From NCBI GenBank assembly GCA_019314085.1, contig JAFCZZ010000019.1, positions 1-12,073 on the forward strand: a stretch of DNA of 12,073 nucleotides. Reading direction: 5' to 3'. The DNA comes from Deltaproteobacteria bacterium. GTDB lineage: Bacteria; Desulfobacterota; Syntrophia; Syntrophales; UBA2210. Numbering within the stretch: position 1 is the stretch's first letter; each line of letters opens with the position of its first letter. The translations under genes were made by a program, and so were the position numbers. This document shows, one piece after another, positions 3,366 through 10,986 of this stretch. Under the pieces are notes generated by a model, which was not told the origin of the DNA, did no database searches, and saw only the letters and a list, made by a program, of their open reading frames with translations.

Positions 3366-5358
3366 CGACTCCACCTTTGGGTTTGCGATATTTTTTGATC
3401 CAGGCTTCGTCCAGGAACAGGTGTAGCGCATCCTCATCTACGATTAGGTCTTTCGCACGGTTTAGAAGCTCCTCATCGGTTAGAAGATCCTTAATGTAGC
3501 CGTCTTCCCAGAGGTCCAGCAGCCTCTTCTTGTGTTGGCGCTCTCGGTCTCGCAGCGCGTCGGCTATGTGGTAGTCAATCAGCCCAGGCGGATATCCGAG
3601 TTCAGCGAGGTCGCTGCGTGCCTCCTCCTCGCTGGTCCAGCCGTCTCGCAGGTCAGCTTTAATGTTGTCGCGTAAACGGTTTATTTCTGTTGCCAACTGC
3701 TGTTTGGCGTATGCCTCAGCCACTAGGGGAGCCCACGCGGGGTCCATACCGTCTTTTACAAGCAGCTCCTCGATCTGCGCCACGTTGATTAGACCCCACC
3801 TGAAAAGCCAGCGGGTGTCAATGCGGCCGGGAAGATCCCAAACCAGCAAGCGGGCTAAGTCGCGGTCGCTGGTCCTTATGCCTGGACGTGGCTCAGGCTT
3901 GTAGTCGTGCAGCACTAGAAACTTGCCCAGCTCATCGTCGTCGATGAAGCCGCGGTGGCGCGCCCTCTTAACCTCTCCCAGGGGCAGGAGGATCCAGTGC
4001 ATCTCCCAATAGTATTGTGGCCAGGGGTCATAGTAGCCTACCAGAGGCATGTAGCGGTAGAAGTCTTCGGGGCTGATGACTTCGCGCACAACCATGGTTA
4101 TTAGGTCTCGGGGGTCGGGGATGCGACGTACAAGCTCGGCGTAGGCAGCCTGTATGTCAGCCGGATAGCCGGCGTACGCTAACTGATCGATGAACTTATC
4201 CTGGGTTATGGCTTCACGCCGCAACATCTCGATCAACGTGTCCTCTCGGGGGTAACGCCAGTGGGTCCGCCAGAAAAGGTCGGCCCAGTAGCCGCTGAAC
4301 CCAGCCTTTTTCATAGCGTACTTGAACTCTGGCTCGTCAAGGACGCCGCGCTCCGTGAAGCGAAGCAGCTCCTCTTCCCTGGGGATCAGCGGCGTGTAAA
4401 GTTCGTAGAGGGCGTACCTGAGGGGGAGAACCGTGCCCACATACATAAAGGTGCTCATGATCTCGTTGACGATGGTTCTGAAGCCGCCTAGATCATACAT
4501 TATGGCGCTCACCCTTCCGAGACCCAACTCCTTTAGGGGGTGAACAAGCTCGCCGGCAACAGCGGCTACAGCTAACGGCGCTACCACGCTGGCTGTGAGC
4601 CCCATCGTCCGCCAGGCACCCTCTACTATCTCCGGCGCTGGAGTGTGGCCGGGTCCAGGTAACGCAGCTGAAACTGCGTTAACAGCGTCTAGAAGCAAGC
4701 CGCTGAGCCAACTGGCGAAGCCGCTTAGACCCGTCCAGATGGGCTCGATGATGTCTCGGCTAACGACGGTGGCCACCGCCTCCCCCACACTTTTGAGGCT
4801 TTTCCAAAGCCAGTCCAAGAAGCCTTTGAGACCTTCACCCAGCGCAGAAGCCACTCCAGCCAAAGCATCGGCAAGCCAGCCTCCCACAGTGGACATGGCG
4901 CCGTTAAAGGCTGTGGTTACGCCGTCAACCACCCAGGTTAAACCCGTTTGAACGGCGGACCCCACCTGGTTAACAGCGTCGCCGAGGGTGGATCCCACCG
5001 TGGCTATCCCGTCGCCGAGGGTTTTAGAAACAGCTGCTAACGCGTCTCCTATGGTCGTGGTAACCCAGTCGAGACCAGCCTGTATGCTGCCTATGGGGTC
5101 CCTCACGAACTCCCACAGCTGGCTCCAAACTTTTCCAGCGAGCTCGCCGAGGAAAAGTATGGCGTCGCGTATCCACTCGGGCAGAGCCTGCCACACCGCG
5201 GTGGAAACACCCTGCACAGCCGTGGCTATGCCATCAACTATGGGCTTGAGAGTGTCGGTTACAGCGTTTATCACCGGTGACAGCGCCTGGCTAATCGTGT
5301 TAACCAGGCCTTCGAACCAACTCTGGACGCCGTTAAGAGGCCAAGGCCAACCCGTCAC
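3358..5358 (-). CDS. Large helical virion-associated protein with C-terminal ~43-aa repeats
   Basis: A 666-aa protein in two parts. Residues 1-240 are glycine-, alanine- and tryptophan-rich amphipathic helices with a loose repeat (VNTISQALS, TTIGDALAAV, GSTLGDAVNQVGSAV), like tape-measure or membrane-active proteins. Hydrophobic segments lie near 253-269 and 301-321. From about 325 onward there are six or seven helical repeats of about 43 residues: a proline, a helix, a turn like RGVLDEPEF, RGFIDDDEL or TSEEEA, a second helix and an aromatic Gly-Tyr/Phe. Start: GTG at 5358, three bases after the previous stop, with GAGGTC before it. With no other tail genes, an internal, membrane-linked or genome-delivery protein is more likely than a tail tape measure. 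No named family is assigned. Confidence 0.8.
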   Translation of the reverse strand: MTGWPWPLNGVQSWFEGLVNTISQALSPVINAVTDTLKPIVDGIATAVQGVSTAVWQALPEWIRDAILFLGELAGKVWSQLWEFVRDPIGSIQAGLDWVTTTIGDALAAVSKTLGDGIATVGSTLGDAVNQVGSAVQTGLTWVVDGVTTAFNGAMSTVGGWLADALAGVASALGEGLKGFLDWLWKSLKSVGEAVATVVSRDIIEPIWTGLSGFASWLSGLLLDAVNAVSAALPGPGHTPAPEIVEGAWRTMGLTASVVAPLAVAAVAGELVHPLKELGLGRVSAIMYDLGGFRTIVNEIMSTFMYVGTVLPLRYALYELYTPLIPREEELLRFTERGVLDEPEFKYAMKKAGFSGYWADLFWRTHWRYPREDTLIEMLRREAITQDKFIDQLAYAGYPADIQAAYAELVRRIPDPRDLITMVVREVISPEDFYRYMPLVGYYDPWPQYYWEMHWILLPLGEVKRARHRGFIDDDELGKFLVLHDYKPEPRPGIRTSDRDLARLLVWDLPGRIDTRWLFRWGLINVAQIEELLVKDGMDPAWAPLVAEAYAKQQLATEINRLRDNIKADLRDGWTSEEEARSDLAELGYPPGLIDYHIADALRDRERQHKKRLLDLWEDGYIKDLLTDEELLNRAKDLIVDEDALHLFLDEAWIKKYRKPKGGVGD

Positions 5359-5361
5359 CAG

Positions 5362-5601
5362 CTAGACCTCGATGACCTCGGGTTTACGAGCTTTCTGCTC
5401 CTCGATTTTCTTGCGTATGGCAGCTGCGCGGCCTTCAGGAGTGTCCTCTTCCGCCGGCAACGTGATGAGCAGCGGCACCATGTCCGGAGCCTGGAAAAGT
5501 ATATCGTGCATCTTGGTCATAGCCTCAGGAGAGGGTCCAACCTCGTATTCTCGGACCCGCAGAATCGTAACTTTCATTTTCTCAGGTTTTTCTTCTGGCA
5601 T
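5362..5601 (-). CDS. Hypothetical protein, 79 aa
   Basis: The start MPEEKPEKMKVTILRVREY is a charged tail followed by a beta strand; the middle (MHDILFQAPDMVPLLITLP) looks like a helix and strand; the C terminus is a charged helix (AAAIRKKIEEQKARK). It is soluble and alpha/beta in appearance, with no family recognised. It overlaps the upstream 60-aa gene by 20 bp and ends 3 bp before the 666-aa gene, so it is co-translated within the structural operon. It may be a chaperone or minor component for the large helical protein that follows; this is only inferred from position. Confidence 0.7.
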   Translation of the reverse strand: MPEEKPEKMKVTILRVREYEVGPSPEAMTKMHDILFQAPDMVPLLITLPAEEDTPEGRAAAIRKKIEEQKARKPEVIEV

Positions 5602-5764
5602 GTTTAGGTGCCTCCGTGAACTCGGCTGTCATCGAGTCCGCGACGCTGCGGAGGATCTCACATGTTTGGCAGTTGCAGTCGCTACGGCACGCTGCTAACA
5701 GAGCAGCGAAGAACGCTCGGCTTTCCCGGGCTCCTGCAACTTCAGGCATGCTTGGCTGACTCAT
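5582..5764 (-). CDS. Small cysteine-containing protein, 60 aa
   Basis: The notable segment is LLAACRSDCNCQTCEILR: C26, C30, C32 and C35, a possible metal-binding turn flanked by helices. ATG 5764 overlaps the stop of the membrane-protein gene (ATGA), and the frame overlaps the next gene by 20 bp, so both edges are coupled. An in-frame ATG at 5749 is possible but has no ribosome site. No family is recognised. It resembles the general plan of the other cysteine microproteins here (short helices around a CxxC knuckle). Confidence 0.6.
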   Translation of the reverse strand: MSQPSMPEVAGARESRAFFAALLAACRSDCNCQTCEILRSVADSMTAEFTEAPKHARRKT

Positions 5765-5928
5765 GTTCCAGCAGTTCTCCTCTCTAGGATTTCAACGGCG
5801 GTGCCTGTGCCTACGCCGAAAATGTAGAAGATGATGTTGTTGAGTAGGGCGCCGTCGTGTCCGGTGACTAGCGCTGCGATTCCGAGAGCTGTCAGGCACA
5901 CAACTGTTATGCTTCCTATCTTCAGCAT
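5761..5928 (-). CDS. Small two-helix membrane protein, 55 aa
   Basis: Residues 4-23 (IGSITVVCLTALGIAALVTG) and 28-48 are hydrophobic and form two transmembrane helices joined by a short HDGA turn, with a charged C terminus (EILERR). GGAGGTGA lies four bases before ATG 5928, the strongest ribosome site in the window. Its TGA overlaps the next ATG. In a double jelly-roll virus such a protein could sit in an internal lipid layer; a holin-like lysis or egress role is the alternative. Length and hairpin topology fit either. Confidence 0.75.
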   Translation of the reverse strand: MLKIGSITVVCLTALGIAALVTGHDGALLNNIIFYIFGVGTGTAVEILERRTAGT

Positions 5929-5955
5929 GTACTCACCTCCCTATTCTCTGTTACA

Positions 5956-6114
5956 TCAGCCTTTTACAGTTTTCTCTTCTCCAATGACCTGGCTGACCAT
6001 CTGATCTGTTATGCGTTCACGGATCAGCTCTCGGATTTTGCGGCGGCACTTCTTGCAGCATCGCTCATAGATTTCCTTCACCGAAAGCTGAACCTGAATT
6101 CCAGCCTGAGCCGT
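5956..6114 (-). CDS. Small CCxxC protein, 52 aa, probable non-ATG start
   Basis: The frame encodes a helical, basic protein with C19, C20 and C23 (EIYERCCKKCRRKIRELI) followed by an acidic-basic helix ending EEKTVKG. No ATG, GTG or TTG exists at the expected start. GGGGTGAT stands three bases before an ACG codon at 6114, exactly where an ATG would be expected, and a stop lies shortly upstream. So ACG at 6114 is the best start, or an assembly or biological T-to-C change removed an ATG. An in-frame GTG at 6081 gives 41 aa but has no ribosome site. Probable zinc- or nucleic-acid-binding microprotein. Confidence 0.55.
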   Translation of the reverse strand, partial: TAQAGIQVQLSVKEIYERCCKKCRRKIRELIRERITDQMVSQVIGEEKTVKG

Positions 6115-6139
6115 ACAATCACCCCCTTATCAATAATTG

Positions 6140-7993
6140 TTACTTTATCAGGTTCACCAGTCCCTCAACAGTGACGTTTTGTCCGCTTGTAATGGCGGCT
6201 TGCATGGTGATTTTAAGCTTCCGTTTGAAGTTGAAGTTAAGGGTTAGATGAACGGAGCAGAAACCATCCGTCGCAAATTTCAGGAGGCTGATGCCTGGGG
6301 TTGACGCGGTGTATCCGATGTCATTTAAGCTATTGAAGTCCCAGTAGAAGGCGAGGTTGTCGTCGCAATAGACTCTCAGTCGTGTAAAATGACTGTTTGT
6401 CTTGGCGCTAACCCACGCCTCGATGTATTCAACGTTTCCAGCACCATGTATTTCTTTCATCGTGGTTTCCGTGGTGGACAAATTCGTGTTGGATACGTAT
6501 AGTCTCTCCTGGCTTTCACTGGGTATTCTTATGGTGTTTAGGGTTCCGCTGACTGGAACGTCGCCGACGGTTTCACCGCGCATTAATATGCGAATCCAGT
6601 AACGGCGGTTTTGAGGAATCCATGTAGTTTCGTCCGTGCTATGATGAGCATCATAGGGAGTGTCTGTGTCATAGCCTATGCGGGGGTAAGTTGCGTTGTC
6701 AGCGACCACCCAGATGAACATGCTATCATAGTTCCAGAATTCTCGGATGATACGGCTGGCCCATGCGGCTGAGGCGCCCGCAGACACAGTTAACGTCTCT
6801 TCTATCGTAGGGCCCATGCTGGGTTGTGGTGCAATTTTTATAGTGAATGTATGGTCTGCTGTATCGCTGTTATCGCAGTAAATCTCGATGGATCCTAAAA
6901 AGCCGCGCATGCCTCTTGGAAAGAATTTGCCACGATATGTTGTTGTACCCGCTGATTCCATAGTGGCTGTGGCGCCGTTGTTACTTATGGTGGACCTTCT
7001 TTCCGTGTACGCTGTCTGCGTCAGCTTGTCGATGACGATGTTTGCTCCGCCCGAAGTTTTAATGTTTATGTCAACGGCTTGCGCTGCAATATTAACGTCA
7101 AGCGTGACCGCTGACGCGGCTATGTTAACCGCTACGTTTCCCACGGATTGAGCAGCTATGTCGATGGCTAGGTTGCCTACGGACTGAGCGGTGATATCCA
7201 CTGCTAAGGTGACGTCTGACCCGGTGATGTTCATGTTCAGGGTTATCGACGAGACGACATCTACGTCAACATGTTGTCCCGGAAGGGTTTCTATGGGCAC
7301 GGTTATGGTGGAGCCAGTGATGTTCATGTTAACGGTTATGGAGGATACGATGTCTACGTCAAGGCTTTCTCCAGCTGGGTTGGTGACGGGAACGCTTATC
7401 GCTGAGCCGGTGATGTTCATGTCCAACGTTATGCTACTGGTTATATCCACGTCGACGTGTTCACCCGCTGTCGTGGTGACTGGAACGCTTATTGCTGAGC
7501 CGGTGATGTTCATGTTCAGAGTGATGCTTGACGCTATTCCAACATTCACGTTGCCAGCCGCATCTAAAGGAGCCTTAATCTCCATGGGAACGTTGATTGC
7601 TGAGCCGGTGATGTTAATATCCAAGGCTATGCTGCTGACTATTCCGACCTCAACTTTCTCTCCGGCAGCGGTCTTCACGTTTAGTGTTATGGCTGAAGCT
7701 GCGATATTCACGTCGAGCTGGACAGCGCTTACTACACTCACATTGGCTGTGCCTGTTTCATGGACGTTCAGCGTTATGGCGCTGGCGGCGATATTCACGT
7801 CGAGCTGAACGGAGCTGACGATGCCTACCTCAACCTTTTCTCCTGGAGCCGTCTTCACGTCTAGCGTGACAGTTGAGGCTGCGATATTGACGGCTATGTT
7901 GCCTATGGTTTGAGCTACGACGTCGATTGGAAGGGTTTCCACCGTGACGGCGTCTATGCTGACGCCTTCCGTGTAGTCGGGGTAGTCAGGCAT
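6140..7993 (-). CDS. Repeat-containing virion fibre/spike protein
   Basis: A 617-aa protein. Residues 41-259 hold seven tandem units, mostly 31 aa (29 and 35 in two), each ending NIAAS or NITGS and carrying alternating hydrophobic/polar strands (pattern SSITLDMNITGS). A further run of shorter AAQSVGN-type units reaches about 320. This is a beta-strand shaft, probably a beta-solenoid or trimeric fibre. Residues 325-617 form a globular beta-rich head with many aromatic residues (RRYWIRILMRGE) and would bind the host. ATG 7993 overlaps the previous stop (TGATG), with GGAGTGAT upstream. The length of the repeat array could change by recombination. The fibre role is strongly suggested by architecture; the receptor is unknown. 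Confidence 0.8.
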   Translation of the reverse strand: MPDYPDYTEGVSIDAVTVETLPIDVVAQTIGNIAVNIAASTVTLDVKTAPGEKVEVGIVSSVQLDVNIAASAITLNVHETGTANVSVVSAVQLDVNIAASAITLNVKTAAGEKVEVGIVSSIALDINITGSAINVPMEIKAPLDAAGNVNVGIASSITLNMNITGSAISVPVTTTAGEHVDVDITSSITLDMNITGSAISVPVTNPAGESLDVDIVSSITVNMNITGSTITVPIETLPGQHVDVDVVSSITLNMNITGSDVTLAVDITAQSVGNLAIDIAAQSVGNVAVNIAASAVTLDVNIAAQAVDINIKTSGGANIVIDKLTQTAYTERRSTISNNGATATMESAGTTTYRGKFFPRGMRGFLGSIEIYCDNSDTADHTFTIKIAPQPSMGPTIEETLTVSAGASAAWASRIIREFWNYDSMFIWVVADNATYPRIGYDTDTPYDAHHSTDETTWIPQNRRYWIRILMRGETVGDVPVSGTLNTIRIPSESQERLYVSNTNLSTTETTMKEIHGAGNVEYIEAWVSAKTNSHFTRLRVYCDDNLAFYWDFNSLNDIGYTASTPGISLLKFATDGFCSVHLTLNFNFKRKLKITMQAAITSGQNVTVEGLVNLIK

Positions 7994-8397
7994 CAGCGGA
8001 TCACTCCTATACGCTTGAAGAATTTGGTTAAGATGTTTACGAGGGGCATGAAGGTGGCTACGGCTTTCGGCAAAACCGTGACGCGGACGGTTATGGTATG
8101 GTCGTAGTTTGTTCCTGGGCTGGCTCCTACAAACTTAAGTTGATACGGCATTTCAACCAGCTCGTAGTAGGCTTCTGTTTTCACGGTTTCACCGTCTCCT
8201 GTAACCCATTCGTCGCGGCTGAGAGGAACAAGCTGGGCTTCCCACCTGAACAGCCTGACCTTAACCATGCCGTGGCATCCCGATGGAAACTTTATGTCCG
8301 CACGGGTTATAACGCCTTTGCTAAGCTTAAGAATCTGGGTTTTAGGCGACGCCTCAGCAGTGTTAGCTGAAACGGTGATGTCCCAGGCGAAAAACAT
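7993..8397 (-). CDS. Small beta-rich protein, 134 aa, possible vertex/penton component
   Basis: Predicted all-beta body with strands such as TRADIKFPSGCHGMVKVRLF in the middle and HTITVRVTVLP near the end, followed by an amphipathic helix (NILTKFFKRIGVIR). The size and strand pattern suit a single jelly-roll or similar sandwich. Position between the beta-helix and fibre genes suggests a base or penton that anchors a spike. The start ATG 8397 has only a weak ribosome site and follows the previous gene by 33 bp. Its stop is coupled with the fibre start. The family is not named; the structural role is inferred. Confidence 0.7.
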   Translation of the reverse strand: MFFAWDITVSANTAEASPKTQILKLSKGVITRADIKFPSGCHGMVKVRLFRWEAQLVPLSRDEWVTGDGETVKTEAYYELVEMPYQLKFVGASPGTNYDHTITVRVTVLPKAVATFMPLVNILTKFFKRIGVIR

Positions 8398-8430
8398 GGA
8401 TGGTCACGTTGCTGCCATCGATAAACATCT

Positions 8431-9303
8431 TTAAGTCGGTTGAGGTATGTTGTTCGCCCTAATTGTATTAGCCCCATAAGTGCCTCCCCATGGCGTTGTA
8501 CAATTCACCAGAATGTTGCCTATGTATATGTTGTAGTCGTCGTTGATTCCGCCGTATATGCCGGTAGCAATTGGGGTGCCGGTTCGACCTTCCAGTAGGT
8601 TGTTGATTGTGCGCGTGTAGCTTGCGTTTATTTGTATAGCCCTGAACATGGTGCCCTCGTCGAGGTACATGGTGTTGCCGTCGACGATGTGGTGGCTTCC
8701 GCCCAATAAATAGATGAAGCTGCCCCCCGAGATCGTCATGTTCTGATACATGACATTGTGGGCGATGGTGTCGTAGTAACTATTCTTACAATAAACGTTC
8801 TGAACGTTGTTAAAGAGCCAGCAGTGGCTCACGTCCAATATCGAGCCTTCGGTGTAGATGCCGTAGGTGTTGCGAGCGATGACACAGCCGAGAAATCGGT
8901 GCATATGGTTACCGGTGATGTATACGGCTCTGCCGAATCTGGTGAAGCCGCATCGATGAAAAGATATGTCTCCAGTGCTGATTTGAACGCCGTATTGCTC
9001 GGAAACCTTGTTATCTTCGGCGTAAAACTCAATGTCTTCAAATATGGATCCAACACCATAGGTGGTTATGTTTATCATGGGCTTATTAACGCCCGACTTT
9101 AGCTTAAACCGCGTTGACGGTTTGGGTTGTCCCTCTCCCTTAAAGTACACAGGCTTATTAACTGTGAATGTGTCCTCGAACAGTATCTCCACATTGGATA
9201 TCCCGATTTGACCGCCTTTAGACGGCAGTTCGTCGTAAGCGGATAGCAACTCGTCAAAGTTTTCAACGGCGATTTTGGACGGCGGCTGTGTTAAGCATGG
9301 CAA
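8431..9303 (-). CDS. Right-handed beta-helix protein (pectate-lyase-like fold), spike or depolymerase
   Basis: A 290-aa protein. The N terminus (residues 10-70) has the usual cap pattern of viral pectate-lyase-like proteins: GGQIGISN, then VNKPVYFKGEGQ. Next come repeated short coils of about 20-25 residues with N, G and hydrophobic stacks (FHRCGFTRFGRAVYITGN, FLGCVIARNTYGIYTEGS, GNTMYLDEGT, NDDYNIYIGN). Such folds act as receptor-binding spikes or glycan-degrading enzymes; no catalytic set can be assigned by eye. Start: TTG 9303 with AGGTGAG five bases upstream; a nearby ATG at 9298 is in another frame. It follows the 130-aa gene by 14 bp. Confidence 0.82.
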   Translation of the reverse strand: MPCLTQPPSKIAVENFDELLSAYDELPSKGGQIGISNVEILFEDTFTVNKPVYFKGEGQPKPSTRFKLKSGVNKPMINITTYGVGSIFEDIEFYAEDNKVSEQYGVQISTGDISFHRCGFTRFGRAVYITGNHMHRFLGCVIARNTYGIYTEGSILDVSHCWLFNNVQNVYCKNSYYDTIAHNVMYQNMTISGGSFIYLLGGSHHIVDGNTMYLDEGTMFRAIQINASYTRTINNLLEGRTGTPIATGIYGGINDDYNIYIGNILVNCTTPWGGTYGANTIRANNIPQPT

Positions 9304-9317
9304 AGCTACTCACCTAT

Positions 9318-9710
9318 CTAATCTGTGTCCTCCTCAACTCTCACGTCTTGGCTACCGCTGTCGGCTACTATCCAGTATTCACCGTAGCAGTCATCGTTCT
9401 CGTAGCTGCCACCGGCTGCCACTGGGATGCCGTCTGTCTTGTCAAGCGCTGGGCTGCTGAGGATATAAACCGTGGCTGATCCGTTGTTGTAGACGAGCAG
9501 GCCTTTCCGCGTTGGGTTTTCAGTTACCAGCTTCTTCTTCTTGGTTGTAACCGTGATGTGATAGGTTTTCGGAAATCTAGCCAGCTTGGTTTCTGGCGAT
9601 CTAGCTAAACCGGTTCCTCGAGGAGGAAGCTCCTCGCCTGGATAAAGCTCAGCGTGGCGAGCTGCACGCTCCTTTTCTGTGCGCGGCTCTCCTTTACGTC
9701 TTTCAGCCAT
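9318..9710 (-). CDS. Small beta-domain structural protein, 130 aa
   Basis: Residues 1-45 are a charged, probably disordered arm (MAERRKGEPRTEKERAARHA). Residues 48-128 form a compact beta domain: TYHITVTTKKKKLV, then NPTRKGLLVYNNGSATVYIL, GIPVAAGGSYEND and YWIVADSGSQDVRVEE. The pattern N-x-x-R-x-x-L-x-V-x-N-x-G followed by a strand and a G-rich turn is common in small virion fibre-base or decoration domains. Position between the capsid and beta-helix genes fits a spike base, penton or decoration protein. ATG 9710 is preceded by GAAGGTG. No named family is assigned. Confidence 0.72.
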   Translation of the reverse strand: MAERRKGEPRTEKERAARHAELYPGEELPPRGTGLARSPETKLARFPKTYHITVTTKKKKLVTENPTRKGLLVYNNGSATVYILSSPALDKTDGIPVAAGGSYENDDCYGEYWIVADSGSQDVRVEEDTD

Positions 9711-9742
9711 AAATATACACCTTCATGTAAAAAAAAGGGGGT

Positions 9743-9856
9743 TTAGGTTTCTTCAGCCTTTTCGCCGGTGAAGAGGTCGGCGCCACATTTAGGACAGATC
9801 TTGACTTCTTTGCGGTCGCCTTCACTGCGGCTGCCGCATCGTAAACATTTGATCAT
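9743..9856 (-). CDS. Zinc-ribbon microprotein, 37 aa
   Basis: Two knuckles, CLRCG at residues 4-8 and CPKCG at 21-25, with a basic linker and a short acidic tail: a complete rubredoxin-like zinc ribbon. ATG 9856 follows the capsid gene's stop by 12 bp, with GAGGTGG just upstream, so it is translated from the same transcript. Likely roles are binding nucleic acid, or a partner protein during assembly. Though very short, the four correctly spaced cysteines and ribosome site make it convincing. Confidence 0.72.
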   Translation of the reverse strand: MIKCLRCGSRSEGDRKEVKICPKCGADLFTGEKAEET

Positions 9857-9868
9857 GCTTCAGCCACC

Positions 9869-10975
9869 TCAGTATTTTCGTGCTTGCTGAACGAAGACGC
9901 TGGCTGCGCCTCCAGCGTTCGCCTGCGTCGCGTAGAGGTCGATTGCTCCATAGCTGGGTGCGTCAAACCATTTCTCGGGAATTTGAAGGTCGCCGTACTT
10001 CCATGCTACGGTGTTGTGGAATCCGTAGCCTTCAATGTCCGCGTGGAATTCCTGCATCGCTGTGGGAGTTGTGCCGTCGTGAAGCCTCACTTCAGTGTGC
10101 AGCTGCGAGGACCAGGCCCAGCGGGTAGACAGAATGTAGCCTGGGCTCTCGGAAGTTAGCGCTAACCCGGTGATCTCGTTGATGTGGATAGGAAGGTCTC
10201 TGTCCGCTGCTTGATACAGCTTCTGATGCTCATGAGCTTTTCCGAACCATGTGTGGTTAAGCTCCATCAGTCGGAGCATGTGATGGTCGAATGGAATGAA
10301 CTTGTCCTGGTCGCCGCTGAGTTTTAGATCGCTGACGTTCTCACGCATGTCCATGCCAGCCTCGTAGACGCGGAACAATAGAAGCCTGTAGGGATAGTCG
10401 GTGGGCATAGTGATTTTCTCGTCGCCGCTCGCCGCAGTAGTCCAGCTGTAAATCTCCTTACTCATCAGGAATCCGCTGGGTGGAGTTGCACCTTCCATAA
10501 TGTGGGCGATGATGGTTAACCGTCCGCTGCCAGAAACGAAGCCTGTGGCACCTACCGCGCGGATCGCAGCCAGGTTCCAGGTGATTTTCAGCTGGGGATT
10601 CTTGAACCTGGTGGGGTCAAAAGCCCAGGCTTCGTCGCCGAAGAACCTGCCGAAGTTAATCATCACCGATTCTCTGGCGCCGTCGCTGGCGAACTCAGTT
10701 AGATTCATAATCGGCTCCTTACCCATCTCAAAGAAGTTGAGAGCCTGTCCCTGAACCATGCTTAGGCTGTAAAGCACATCGCTACCGTCAACCAGCTCAA
10801 TCTTACTTACGCAATCGTGAAGGTGATTCTCCTGGTTGCTGGTAGCGCCGTTTGCAGCGCTCATTAGAATCTCAAGGGCGGTGATGGGGTCCTTGATTTT
10901 TATGTCGATGGTAACTGTGCCGCTGTCGTCCAGAACCTTCTCGTCTTCGATATAGGTGTCTCTGAATTTCGTCAC
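9869..10975 (-). CDS. Major capsid protein, probable double jelly-roll type
   Basis: A 368-aa beta-rich protein. The first half has long strands (GTVTIDIKIKDPITALEIL; SKIELVDGSDVLYSLS), then a helix (MVQGQALNFFEMG) and an FGR segment with FKNPQLKITWNL. The second half repeats the plan: EKITMPTDYPYRLLLFRVYE, a PFD turn and a helix. A paired strand-helix design with 'index of identity, GS, S-L-S' motifs resembles double jelly-roll capsid proteins of PRD1/PM2/FLiP-like viruses, and the length fits. Start: GTG 10975 has GAGGTGG five bases upstream; a GTG at 10984 adds three residues but has a poorer site. Position, second in a promoter-led operon, fits the main virion protein. The fold assignment is by pattern, not alignment. 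Confidence 0.68.
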   Translation of the reverse strand: MTKFRDTYIEDEKVLDDSGTVTIDIKIKDPITALEILMSAANGATSNQENHLHDCVSKIELVDGSDVLYSLSMVQGQALNFFEMGKEPIMNLTEFASDGARESVMINFGRFFGDEAWAFDPTRFKNPQLKITWNLAAIRAVGATGFVSGSGRLTIIAHIMEGATPPSGFLMSKEIYSWTTAASGDEKITMPTDYPYRLLLFRVYEAGMDMRENVSDLKLSGDQDKFIPFDHHMLRLMELNHTWFGKAHEHQKLYQAADRDLPIHINEITGLALTSESPGYILSTRWAWSSQLHTEVRLHDGTTPTAMQEFHADIEGYGFHNTVAWKYGDLQIPEKWFDAPSYGAIDLYATQANAGGAASVFVQQARKY

Positions 10976-10986
10976 CGCGGCCACCT

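Noticed and set aside
3358..5358. Tail tape-measure protein of a head-tail virus
   Set aside because: No portal, terminase, HK97-type capsid, tail tube or baseplate genes are present, and the capsid candidate looks like a double jelly-roll.
4595..5365. Rightward frames of 118 and 125 aa inside the 666-aa gene
   Set aside because: Antisense to a well-supported long gene, serine/proline-rich, with no start signals.
7191..7808. 205-aa rightward frame opposite the fibre repeats
   Set aside because: It is the mirror of a regular repeat in the real leftward gene; repeats with no stop in one frame keep the opposite frame open.
7217..7873. CRISPR array suggested by regular ~93-bp repeats
   Set aside because: The repeats are in frame, encode regular beta-strand units and lack unique spacers between constant palindromic repeats.
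9275..9479. Rightward frames of 61 and 63 aa near 9275-9479
   Set aside because: They lie antisense to the beta-helix start and the 130-aa gene, both with good ribosome sites; the hydrophobic look of one is a shadow effect.
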